Position numbers and translations under genes: made by a program | Assembly: GCA_038231495.1 (NCBI GenBank) | Contig: JBBRLG010000080.1 | Span: forward strand, 1 to 17,088 | DNA: 17,088 bases | Direction of reading: 5' to 3' | Origin: JBBRLG01 sp038231495 | GTDB taxonomy: Bacteria > Planctomycetota > Planctomycetia > Gemmatales > Gemmataceae | Notes under the pieces: model-generated | What the model saw: the letters and a program-made list of their open reading frames with translations, nothing else | The model's database searches: none | Told to the model about the DNA's origin: nothing | Shown here: in pieces, positions 1-6,536 of the stretch | Layout: the number at the start of each line of letters is the position of its first letter | Numbering within the stretch: the stretch's first letter is position 1

Positions 1-41
1 TAAAGAATGTCTAGCCTCTGGAGGCCCCTTTGGCAATCCTT

Positions 42-71
42 TGATTGACGTAACACGTATAACGTCAATCA
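42..71. repeat. AT-rich perfect inverted repeat, possible operator
   Basis: Ten-base arms at 42-51 and 62-71 are exact reverse complements and flank a 10-base spacer. The arms are only moderately GC-rich and no T-run follows, so this fits an operator or small cruciform better than a terminator. It ends about 40 bases before the first gene, a place where a dimeric repressor could act. The arms are seen directly; the role is inferred. Confidence 0.55.
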
Positions 72-113
72 GTTGCACATAAGCGGAAGGCCGGTTACGC
101 CCAATTGATTACG

Positions 114-548
114 ATGAAGCGGCTGCAAATTCGGCTGACTGGCGGCGATAAGTACGGGCACTGGTGGTTTGAAATCGGCGATCCGTCCGACCCCGACTCC
201 GAAAGCTACGGCTGGTGGCCTGAACGCCCGGTTAGCTTGGGGGAAACCTTGGGCGGCATTCAGGGAGTCCTGAATGCCAGCTATGCTGGTGGAACGCTAA
301 CCCGGGACCGCCACCACGGGGAAGAATCCGGCGAGAAGTTCGGTTTGATCGAGGTGTTCCATCCCTTGGTGGCCGCTTCTGACACCCGAACCGATGACGA
401 GATTGCCGCCTGCCTACGGCACTTCGCTCAGACGTATGCTGGCGAGTGGCGGTGGACGTTTGGTTACGGAACGAACTGTCACACCTTCCAAGAGGAAGCC
501 ATGCTCAAGTGTGAGTTGCGAAAGTCGGCACCCAAAAGTTTGCTATGA
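114..548 (+). CDS. Small protein, possible permuted papain-like (PPPDE/LRAT-type) hydrolase
   Basis: This is a 144-residue protein with no signal peptide or membrane segment, so it is probably cytoplasmic. I do not recognise a named family. Two motifs stand out: GHWWFEIG near residues 15-22, with His16, followed by ESYGWWP; and GTNCHTF near 119-125, with Cys122. A His-containing strand before an NCxxF motif is the order seen in circularly permuted papain-fold enzymes such as PPPDE (DeSI-like) and LRAT/YiiX proteins, where the N-terminal His and C-terminal Cys are catalytic. That match is by eye. The ATG at 114 was preferred to an in-frame TTG at 105; a purine-rich GGAAGG at 85-90 is too far from the ATG to settle it. 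Local GC looks lower than downstream (35 of 60 bases at 121-180), so recent acquisition is possible. The next gene starts 39 bases downstream on the same strand, suggesting co-transcription. Confidence 0.65.
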   Translation: MKRLQIRLTGGDKYGHWWFEIGDPSDPDSESYGWWPERPVSLGETLGGIQGVLNASYAGGTLTRDRHHGEESGEKFGLIEVFHPLVAASDTRTDDEIAACLRHFAQTYAGEWRWTFGYGTNCHTFQEEAMLKCELRKSAPKSLL

Positions 549-587
549 TCGCTCGGCAGTGCCCTTCAAATCCTTTCGTGTTTCTCC

Positions 588-1151
588 ATGACTGAGGCGA
601 ATATGACCCCGACCATTGACACGCCGGTCGTCCCGCTGGCCGATCCCGGCTACTACCTGTGGTGCGCGTGCTATGAAATCCCGTTCCGACCGACCGATCC
701 TGTGGCGTTTGCGGATACGGAGGGGGTGCGGTCTTTCTACCTTGCCTACCATGACCAAGCCGAGCGAGTTGTGCGGATCGACAAACTTTGGCTCGTTTGG
801 GCGGAGAAAGAACCTCGCATGGTGGCGCTGCCCATTGCAAGAGAACCCGGCTCCACCATTTACTTTGCCGTGACGGTCGATTCTGCTGGCGGTACAGCGC
901 AGGTCGGACAGCAATTGGAATATGTGGAAACCGAGGAACTCGACGAGTTTTTCGCAGGGGAAGTTTTGCCGTCTGCCGTGGAATGCAAGGTTAGATGGTT
1001 CCGCCGCGAGTTGGCGCTCACGGACACTTTTGCGTACTGGCCAAACGGCCGACTGCGTTCGTGGCTTCAATCCGGGCCGGACCGCGAAACGGTGGAGGAG
1101 TACTACGACGCCGACGGGAATAAGATTACCGAACAAACCGTCATGCTTTGA
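588..1151 (+). CDS. Conserved-looking hypothetical protein, 187 aa
   Basis: The product is a soluble-looking 187-residue protein without signal peptide or membrane span. The N-terminal half has an aromatic, Cys-containing stretch (YYLWCACYEIPFRP, about residues 22-35). The C-terminus has YWPNGRLRSW followed by VEEYYDADGNKI, a short beta-hairpin pattern of the kind seen in RHS/YD-like repeats and in some small families of unknown function. I have a weak impression of DUF6156-like proteins but cannot verify it, so no function is assigned. ATG 588 was chosen; an in-frame ATG at 603 is an alternative and neither has a strong ribosome binding site. It lies 39 bases after the previous gene and is followed by a terminator-like hairpin, so the two genes probably form one transcription unit. 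Confidence 0.7.
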   Translation: MTEANMTPTIDTPVVPLADPGYYLWCACYEIPFRPTDPVAFADTEGVRSFYLAYHDQAERVVRIDKLWLVWAEKEPRMVALPIAREPGSTIYFAVTVDSAGGTAQVGQQLEYVETEELDEFFAGEVLPSAVECKVRWFRRELALTDTFAYWPNGRLRSWLQSGPDRETVEEYYDADGNKITEQTVML

Positions 1152-1214
1152 CAACCTCTGTCCGTAACTTGCACGGCAGCGATTGACAGCAGCCGACATC
1201 CGCCGACATGCTTT

Positions 1215-1236
1215 CACCGTTACCAAACGGTGTTTT
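1215..1236 (+). terminator. Hairpin plus T-run after the 588-1151 gene
   Basis: A perfect 7-bp stem (1215-1221 with 1226-1232) and a 4-base loop are followed directly by TTTT. This reads as an intrinsic terminator on the plus strand, 63 bases past the stop codon. On the minus strand the hairpin is followed by AAAG, so it does not serve the convergent gene. The stem is modest and the T-run short, so efficiency is uncertain. Confidence 0.5.
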
Positions 1237-1286
1237 GCTGCGTCGATGAGCGCCGCGGCAGCGGGACGACCAACGCACCTCCGACT

Positions 1287-2087
1287 TCAAGGTTGAGCGT
1301 GCCGAACGTGTCGCCCCGCGTCGCGCGGTTTCAGGAAATCCCACTCGTCTTCGCCTTGCTTCGCCGCCGATTGCGGGGCGAGCGGCCGGGGTGTCGGACC
1401 CTCTTGTTCCAGCGGCGGCATCTGGTGTTCGACGACGGACACCCGCGCCGCTACTTCCGTCAACTCCTCGGCCAACAGGCTCAGCGTGCGGACGTGCGTC
1501 GGCGAGCCGAAGTGGTACACGTCGGGGTAGGTCAGGTTCACCGCGTCGTCGAGCGTGTCGCCGTTCCAGACGCAGCCGGTCGCCAGGATGTTGATGATTC
1601 GCGTCGCGTTCGCGGGCCGGTCTTCGGGCACGTTTTTCAGCGTATTGCCGCCGAGGTAGACGAGCAGGTCGATCGGCACGCCTTCCGGTTCGACGGCGTG
1701 AGCCAGGTCGCGCACCGAGTTGGCCCCGAAGCTGAAGCCGACCAGCACGAAACGGGCCTCCGGGTCTTCCTGGTGAATGCGGCAGATTTCCTTGGCGAAA
1801 TACGACGAGTGGTAAAGCTGGCCATAATACGTCTTGATGAAGCCGAGCGATTGGACGTAGTTGCGCAACCCCTTGAGGTTGGCGCAGTCGAGCGGGTCCA
1901 TGCCGTGAACGATGAAAACGTAGACGCGGTTGCGGGCGCAGCGTGGGACTTCCGCACAGCAGGCCGTCTGCTCCGGCGGCGGGGCGTGAACCGGGTTGAG
2001 GCAACTCACGCAACCGGCCTGCGCGCAGAGCAACGGCAGTCCGACCAACCCGACCAAGCACCGCAGCCAGCGTGTGTCCCGTGTCAT
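1287..2087 (-). CDS. Exported alpha/beta-hydrolase-like protein
   Basis: This 266-residue protein starts with a basic N-terminus and a hydrophobic segment (residues about 7-25) ending at AQAGC. That could be a non-canonical lipobox (Cys26, with Gln at -3) or an ordinary secretion signal. The mature part shows the alpha/beta hydrolase pattern: a hydrophobic strand then HGMD (residues 61-64), the usual oxyanion-loop position, and GFSFG (117-121), a GxSxG nucleophile elbow with Ser119. Candidate catalytic His residues are in the YHFGSPTH segment (His192, His198); the acid is not clear. Substrate is unknown; lipase, esterase and peptidase are all possible. Cysteines are frequent near the N-terminus (26, 29, 43, 44, 50). 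ATG 2087 was chosen over an upstream extension because it places the signal sequence at the N-terminus and is preceded by AAGGAAGG about 10 bases away. It is divergent from the gene at 2434. Confidence 0.8.
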   Translation of the reverse strand: MTRDTRWLRCLVGLVGLPLLCAQAGCVSCLNPVHAPPPEQTACCAEVPRCARNRVYVFIVHGMDPLDCANLKGLRNYVQSLGFIKTYYGQLYHSSYFAKEICRIHQEDPEARFVLVGFSFGANSVRDLAHAVEPEGVPIDLLVYLGGNTLKNVPEDRPANATRIINILATGCVWNGDTLDDAVNLTYPDVYHFGSPTHVRTLSLLAEELTEVAARVSVVEHQMPPLEQEGPTPRPLAPQSAAKQGEDEWDFLKPRDAGRHVRHAQP

Positions 2088-2191
2088 GCCCGGTCGCCTT
2101 CCTTTCCGCGACGCCCTCAACCCGCGGGGAGAACGTCGGCCGCCTCGTCGGTCGAAAATGCCGGCTTTTGCGCGTCCGTGGAGATTGCCTG

Positions 2192-2217
2192 TTGTGCCGA
2201 AGCACAAGGTTCTTCGG
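2192..2217. repeat. Two competing stems sharing one arm region
   Basis: TTGTGC (2192-2197) pairs perfectly with GCACAA (2202-2207) around a CGAA loop. CCGAAG (2197-2202) can instead pair with CTTCGG (2212-2217). The two stems overlap and cannot form together. This arrangement can act as a switch, but nothing here shows that it does. Confidence 0.3.
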
Positions 2218-2271
2218 CGGGTAAGGGGGGCGCGCTGTAGAGGTTTGGTAAGAGATGATCCGCCGTTGCCG

Positions 2272-2299
2272 TTGACCGGGCAAGGCGTGCCGGTAATAC
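2272..2299 (+). promoter_or_regulatory. Weak sigma70-like promoter candidate for the 2434 gene
   Basis: TTGACC (2272-2277, five of six consensus bases) is separated by 16 bases from TAATAC (2294-2299, only three of six). It points toward the exported-protein gene, whose ATG is 135 bases downstream. The -10 overlaps the start of a hairpin loop. The poor -10 makes this a tentative call. Confidence 0.2.
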
Positions 2300-2316
2300 C
2301 GATGCCACCGGCGCGC
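2285..2316. repeat. Ten-bp hairpin in the divergent promoter region
   Basis: Arms 2285-2294 and 2307-2316 pair over ten positions with a single G-T wobble, around a 12-base loop. It lies 118 bases upstream of the ATG at 2434. No T-run follows, so an operator, mRNA leader structure or dispersed repeat is more likely than a terminator. Confidence 0.4.
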
Positions 2317-2433
2317 AAGGCTAGGCGCGGCGCATCGTTCTCACGTCGGACGGCCGGCACCGCCGATACGATGAAGAAGCGCGGCGGTGCGCGCCGGCGG
2401 TGCCAATCACGGTTTGTGACGCAGAGGCTCCTC

Positions 2434-3207
2434 ATGATTCGTTTTCGCGGTAGCATCGCGGCGGCGGTCCTCGTCCTGGCGGCGGCGGCGGCACCGGCGG
2501 GCGAGTCGGCCAAGCTCAAGCTCGACCCACTCAAGGCCCTGGCGGCGCTGGGCGACAACTCGACCGACGCCCTGGGTGGGGTGCTGCGCCGCGTCCTGAT
2601 CGAGTCGCTGCCAAACCCGCCTTACGAGGACGACCGCCACTGGGGCGGGCAAAAAGAAGTGCGCGGCCTCGACGGCAAGAAACGGCTCAAGAATGACGGC
2701 GACTGGTGGAAGGTGAAGGTGACGACGGACAACCTGCCCGACACGCTCATCCTCGACCTGCGCGACGTGCGCCAGGCCGAGCCGGGCAAGCTGCTCTTCA
2801 CGACGTTCGTCTCGTTCGACGCCGACGTTGATTACGACAAGCAGGAGTGGAAAAGGGGTTTGCGGCTGTATTCCGGCGAATTGCGCGCCCGGGTGCGCCT
2901 GAAGGTGACGCTGCACTGCGAGGTAACAACGCGCGTGGAGGGCGCGGGCAAGATTCTGCCGGACGCGGTGTTCCGTCTGCGCGTGCTGGACGCGGATTTG
3001 AAATACGACAACTTGGTCGTGGAGCACGTCGGCGGCATCGGCGGTGCCGCGGCGAAACTGGTCGGCGACGCGGCGATCGGCGGCATGCACCAATGGCACC
3101 CGGCGTTCGAGCGCGCCCTGCTGGCGAAGGCCGACGCCGCCGTGGTCAAGGCCGGCGACACGAAGGAAGTTCGCCTCGGGTTGTCGCGGCTGTTCGGCAA
3201 GAAGTAA
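2434..3207 (+). CDS. Exported protein of unknown function, 257 aa
   Basis: The N-terminus MIRFRGSIAAAVLVLAAAA is a clear Sec-type signal peptide with probable cleavage after an Ala-rich APA segment near residue 22. The mature protein has no further membrane span. Its middle alternates hydrophobic and charged residues (about residues 95-200), suggesting a beta-rich fold, and its C-terminal part is Ala/Lys-rich and probably helical. I see no catalytic motif. A lipid-binding role is conceivable from the beta-strand then helix pattern, but this is a guess. ATG 2434 was chosen because the longer upstream frame would bury the signal peptide; a GAGG about 7 bases before the ATG supports it. It is divergent from the hydrolase-like gene and its stop lies 8 bases from the stop of the convergent protease/TPR gene. 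Confidence 0.75.
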   Translation: MIRFRGSIAAAVLVLAAAAAPAGESAKLKLDPLKALAALGDNSTDALGGVLRRVLIESLPNPPYEDDRHWGGQKEVRGLDGKKRLKNDGDWWKVKVTTDNLPDTLILDLRDVRQAEPGKLLFTTFVSFDADVDYDKQEWKRGLRLYSGELRARVRLKVTLHCEVTTRVEGAGKILPDAVFRLRVLDADLKYDNLVVEHVGGIGGAAAKLVGDAAIGGMHQWHPAFERALLAKADAAVVKAGDTKEVRLGLSRLFGKK

Positions 3208-3215
3208 AGGTCGGC

Positions 3216-5759
3216 TCACCGTGCAAGTTTGCCGCGGAGGTTCGTAACGGTCGCATGCAACAGCGCGGCCCGACGCCGCGCGTCGGATTCCTTGTCGGCG
3301 GTTGCCAGCGCCGCATCGAGTTCCTTCCGCAATTCCCGACGTTCACCAAGACCCGGTTTAACTGCGTCGAGACCGCGACGACAAAGGGCACAAATTCTAT
3401 TGAGATCGCTATTGTCGTCTTTACTTAAGTCCGCGGCGCGCCGGTCAACCGCTGCCAGCACGTCCGCCGCAAGGGCCGGCTGTTGCCGCACCGCTTCGGC
3501 ATAATCCGCAAACGCCTTGTCGTAATCGCCGCGGCGAAGGTACTCGCTCCCACGGTCCACATACGCCGGGGCGCGGTTCGCGTCGAGCCGCAGCGCCGCG
3601 GTGAAATCGCTTAGCGCCTTGTCGTAGTCCGCGCGTGCAGCCAGGCACCGCCCGCGGCCGTGCAGGCTCGCGGCGTCGTCGGGCCGGACCTTGAGCGCTT
3701 CGGAGTAGTCGGCCAGCGCCGCCGGTACGTCGCTGCGGCCCCATTGAGCGTCGCCTCGGCGTCGGTACGCCTCGGCCAGCTGTGGATCGAGTTGCAGCGC
3801 TTGCGTGTAGGCGGCTACCGCACCGGCAAGGTCGTCCTTTTGGGCGAGAATGCGGCCCTTGGTCAGATACGCCACGGGCAAACGCCAGTCGTGCCACACC
3901 GCCTCGTCGCAATCGGCCAGGCCGCGGTCGAGGTCGCCCAGGCGACGGCGCGCTTCGGCGCGGACGCCGTACGCCAGGGCACAGGCGTCGTCGCGCTTCA
4001 AGGCGGCGTCACAGTCGGCGACGGCCTTCGTCGGCGCGCCCTGCGCCAGCCAAATTTCTGCACGGTGACAGTAGGCTGTCACCAAGCGTGGATCGAGCTT
4101 TACGGCCCGGTCGCAATCAGCCAGGGCGGCGTCGAGCTTTCCTTGAAGCCGGTAGACCTTGCCGCGCTCGCTGTAGGCTACCGCAAAATTCGGGTCGAGC
4201 CGCAACGCCTCGTTGTAGTCGAGCACCGCGCGGTCGAGCCGACCGGCCTTGACATACAGGACGCCCCGACGGCAAAAGTCGGCGGCGCTGCGCGGGTTCC
4301 AGTGCGGCCGTTGTTCGTCGAGGAAAGCGCGGATTTCGGCGACACCCAGGCAGAACGCGACTTGCTGTTGCGGCCCGACCTTACCAGAGATCAGGCCAGC
4401 CACGTCGCCGCGCGCGTCCAACGCCAGGCCGCCGCTGTCGCCCTCGCCGAGCGGGGCTTGCACGATCGCGACCGCCGGGTCGGGGCCTTCGGAAGTTTGG
4501 CCGAGGTTGCCGTGACCCAGCTGGCGCACGCAACCGCCGCTGTAAATCCACAGGGCTTCGAGGCGTTGCGGGTTGCTCAGGAAGTGCAGCGGATCGCCCG
4601 GCACGGCGGCGGCGCGTGCCAGCGTCGCCTCAAGCGTGTCGTCCGGCAGCGACGGCAGTTCGACCAGGGCAAGGTTGCGCCGGGCGTCCACCGCCAACAC
4701 AGTGCCGGTGACGCGGTGCCCCTTCTTGACAAGCAACGGCTGCTGGTCCCGGTAGAAGGCGTATTCCGCGACGACCTGGCCGTCCTGGGTTAGCGGAAAC
4801 GTGGCATCGACCTTCTCGTACTTGCCCACGGAGTCGGCCGTCGTCAGCAGTAACCGCCGCTCGCGGTCCACGACCCAGCCGGATGCCCGCCTCGCGCCCG
4901 CCGCCGTTTGCACAAGCGCGAACGATCGCACGGCTTGCCGGTAAATGTCGCGCGGCGCCAAGCCCTCGGCCGGCACCGGCAGCGGGTCGAGCTTGGGGCC
5001 GTCGTGGTCGCCGACGAAGCGCCGCACTTCGGCCGCGTCGATCAGCAGGCCGCCGCCGTGCGCCTCCCACACGACCGCCGCCGCGACACCGATCACCTCG
5101 CCGCGCTCGTTGACCGCCGGCGCGCCGCTGTCGCCCTCGTTAATCGGTGCCTGCGTCAGCACGACGCGCACGCCCTTGGCCAGTTGCTTGCCGCCGTTGA
5201 AATAGCCTTCTTTCCAGACGACGAGCTGCCGCACCGAGCCGGCCGTGTGGACCCACAGCGGGTCGCAGTCGTAGCGGTTGCCGACGAGGTAAAAGCGGTC
5301 GCCCGGTTGCGCGCTCATTTCGGCCAGCCGCAATTCACCGACGCCCGGCGGCAGCGACGCCAGCTCGACCAGCGCCAGGTCCACGTCGGCGCTACTACGC
5401 AGCACCTTACCGCGCACGACGTAACCTTCTTTTTCGAGCTGCGGCCGTTTTTCGAGGTAGGTGCCGCGCTCCGCGACGATGGCGTTGCCGTCCTTGACCG
5501 GAAAAAAGACTTCGACGGTCTTCGCGTCGCCGACGACGTGGTAGTTGGTGACGAGCCAGCGGCGCGAGCGGTCGATGACCCAGCCAGTGCCCTTGCCCTG
5601 ATCGGGCGCATGAACCCAGGCGACGGCGGGCAGGGTGTGGCGATAGACGACGGCACCGGCGGAGGGTTGGCTTGGAGTGCGCAGCGACGGCCCGCCAGCC
5701 AGCGCGGCGGCGAGGAGGAAGGACAACGGCACCAGGCTCCGCGCGGCGGTGCGCGACAT
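3216..5759 (-). CDS. Exported double trypsin-like protease with eight TPRs; second protease domain degenerate
   Basis: This 847-residue protein has a signal peptide (about 1-22), two tandem trypsin-like domains and a TPR array. Domain 1 (about 38-250) has a full HtrA-like triad: His74 in TNYHVVG, Asp127 in DVDLALVEL, Ser211 in GDSGAP. Domain 2 (about 275-485) aligns by eye with domain 1, but Asp309 replaces His and Asn362 replaces the triad Asp; Ser442 in GDSGG remains. It should therefore be inactive, perhaps a binding or regulatory copy. Eight 34-residue TPRs follow (about 490-761), with repeated AxADCDxAL- and LDP-type motifs, then about 85 helical residues. No PDZ domain is seen, unlike DegP/DegQ. 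The protein probably acts outside the cytoplasmic membrane, with the TPRs binding partners. ATG 5759 places the signal peptide at the start and has GGAG about 7 bases upstream; a longer frame adds 23 residues that overlap the upstream gene's stop. A TetR-family gene lies 65 bases upstream on the same strand. Confidence 0.9.
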   Translation of the reverse strand: MSRTAARSLVPLSFLLAAALAGGPSLRTPSQPSAGAVVYRHTLPAVAWVHAPDQGKGTGWVIDRSRRWLVTNYHVVGDAKTVEVFFPVKDGNAIVAERGTYLEKRPQLEKEGYVVRGKVLRSSADVDLALVELASLPPGVGELRLAEMSAQPGDRFYLVGNRYDCDPLWVHTAGSVRQLVVWKEGYFNGGKQLAKGVRVVLTQAPINEGDSGAPAVNERGEVIGVAAAVVWEAHGGGLLIDAAEVRRFVGDHDGPKLDPLPVPAEGLAPRDIYRQAVRSFALVQTAAGARRASGWVVDRERRLLLTTADSVGKYEKVDATFPLTQDGQVVAEYAFYRDQQPLLVKKGHRVTGTVLAVDARRNLALVELPSLPDDTLEATLARAAAVPGDPLHFLSNPQRLEALWIYSGGCVRQLGHGNLGQTSEGPDPAVAIVQAPLGEGDSGGLALDARGDVAGLISGKVGPQQQVAFCLGVAEIRAFLDEQRPHWNPRSAADFCRRGVLYVKAGRLDRAVLDYNEALRLDPNFAVAYSERGKVYRLQGKLDAALADCDRAVKLDPRLVTAYCHRAEIWLAQGAPTKAVADCDAALKRDDACALAYGVRAEARRRLGDLDRGLADCDEAVWHDWRLPVAYLTKGRILAQKDDLAGAVAAYTQALQLDPQLAEAYRRRGDAQWGRSDVPAALADYSEALKVRPDDAASLHGRGRCLAARADYDKALSDFTAALRLDANRAPAYVDRGSEYLRRGDYDKAFADYAEAVRQQPALAADVLAAVDRRAADLSKDDNSDLNRICALCRRGLDAVKPGLGERRELRKELDAALATADKESDARRRAALLHATVTNLRGKLAR

Positions 5760-5780
5760 GAAAGGCTCCGCGGCGGGTTT

Positions 5781-5814
5781 GCCGCTTGCGGCTGAGCGCA
5801 AAGCCGCAAGCGGC
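5781..5814. repeat. Perfect 13-bp REP-like inverted repeat
   Basis: Arms GCCGCTTGCGGCT (5781-5793) and AGCCGCAAGCGGC (5802-5814) are exact reverse complements around an 8-base loop. It sits in the 65-bp gap between the TetR-family gene and the protease/TPR gene. No T-run follows on either strand. Plausible roles are a dispersed REP-like element, an mRNA stability or partial-termination hairpin between co-transcribed genes, or a regulator site. A similar CGCTTGCGGCTT string occurs in coding sequence at 8121-8132, possibly by chance. Confidence 0.75.
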
Positions 5815-5824
5815 CAATGCGCGA

Positions 5825-6454
5825 TCACACGTCCGTTTTAATCAGGCAGTCGAGCAAACAGTCGATCGCCCGCGGCAAATAGTCGGCCTCGGCGAACACC
5901 GGGGCGTTGAGCGGTTGCGTCATCTTGTAACCGACCGCGGTTTGGATCATCTGCCAGGCACCGAGCCGCGCGTCGAGCGATCGGCGGAAGACGCCGCTCT
6001 GTTGCCCGTCCGCGATGATGCCGGCGAGCAATGATTCCATGTCCAGGTAGAACGTCCGCAGCACTTCCATGACGGCGTCGTCCGCGCCGTCGAGCAACAG
6101 GCGGTGCAGGAGTTGGAAGGCCAACGCATACTCGTTGACGGTCTTGAGGAAGAGGTCCGCGACGGCGTGCAGCTTGGCGAGCGGGTCGCCGAGGACCGCG
6201 AGTTCGCTCTCCCAGCGGTCGAGCGAGACGACGCGAATCTCAGCAAGGATGGCGAGGAGGATCGCCTCTTTGCTCTCGAAATAGCGGGTCAACAGCGCCT
6301 CGGTGACGCTGGCGGCTTCCGCGATCTGCTCAGTCGTGGTGGCCGCAAAGCCGACGTTGGCGAAGGCGAGGGCGGCGAACCCCATCAATTGCCGCCGTCG
6401 CTCCGACTTGCGGATGCGCGGCGTCTTCCCCGGACGATCGTGCGCGGGGGCCAT
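5825..6454 (-). CDS. TetR/AcrR-family transcriptional regulator
   Basis: The 209-residue length is typical of TetR repressors. The N-terminal helix-turn-helix spans about residues 20-66: an Ala-rich first helix, then TTTEQIAEAASVTEALLTRY as the recognition region and FESKEAIL, matching the family pattern of YxHFxSKexLl. The C-terminal region (70-209) is all-helical, as expected for the ligand-binding and dimerisation domain; its ligand cannot be read from sequence. The basic leader (RPGKTPRIRKSERRR) is usual for this family. The start at 6454 has GAGGA about 6 bases upstream. The gene lies 65 bases upstream of the protease/TPR gene on the same strand, so it may control that gene, itself, or the genes above it. 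Confidence 0.9.
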   Translation of the reverse strand: MAPAHDRPGKTPRIRKSERRRQLMGFAALAFANVGFAATTTEQIAEAASVTEALLTRYFESKEAILLAILAEIRVVSLDRWESELAVLGDPLAKLHAVADLFLKTVNEYALAFQLLHRLLLDGADDAVMEVLRTFYLDMESLLAGIIADGQQSGVFRRSLDARLGAWQMIQTAVGYKMTQPLNAPVFAEADYLPRAIDCLLDCLIKTDV

Positions 6455-6501
6455 CGGCGTCCTCGTCTGTTCGCGGACCGGCAGTTCGACACAGCGCCCT
6501 T

Positions 6502-6530
6502 ATCATAGGCGTGGCTTCATGCGGCGTGTA
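6502..6530 (-). promoter_or_regulatory. Candidate promoter for the TetR-family gene
   Basis: On the minus strand TATGAT (6507-6502, five of six -10 bases) lies 17 bases after TACACG (6530-6525, three of six -35 bases). It falls in the 82-bp gap before the TetR-family start and would give a leader of about 40 bases. The -10 is good and the -35 weak. Confidence 0.3.
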
Positions 6531-6536
6531 GGCACT

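Larger units (their letters stand above)
2088..2433. other. Divergent intergenic region with several hairpins
   Basis: This 346-bp gap separates two divergent genes and must hold both promoters. Open frames cross it, but they are upstream extensions of the two flanking genes without signal sequences or ribosome binding sites, so I do not call a gene here. It holds two overlapping, mutually exclusive short stems at 2192-2217, a longer hairpin at 2285-2316 and a weak promoter-like pair at 2272-2299. Nothing else is recognised. Confidence 0.6.

Noticed and set aside
1..3. TAA at the first three bases as the stop of an upstream gene
   Set aside because: A three-base match at the window edge has no support without upstream sequence.
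1230..2240. Long plus-strand open frame of 336 codons opposite the hydrolase-like gene
   Set aside because: It is antisense to a gene with a signal sequence, GxSxG motif and good ribosome binding site. Its own product is Arg/Val/Ala-rich without motifs, typical of high-GC shadow frames.
1141..2283. Minus-strand open frame of 380 codons overlapping the same gene
   Set aside because: It is a different frame of the same strand with an Arg/Pro-rich product and no recognisable domain. The alternative frame encodes a clear hydrolase-like fold.
3660..4793. Plus-strand open frame of 377 codons opposite the protease/TPR gene
   Set aside because: The opposite strand carries the protease and TPR motifs across the whole stretch. 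This frame is a codon-bias shadow.
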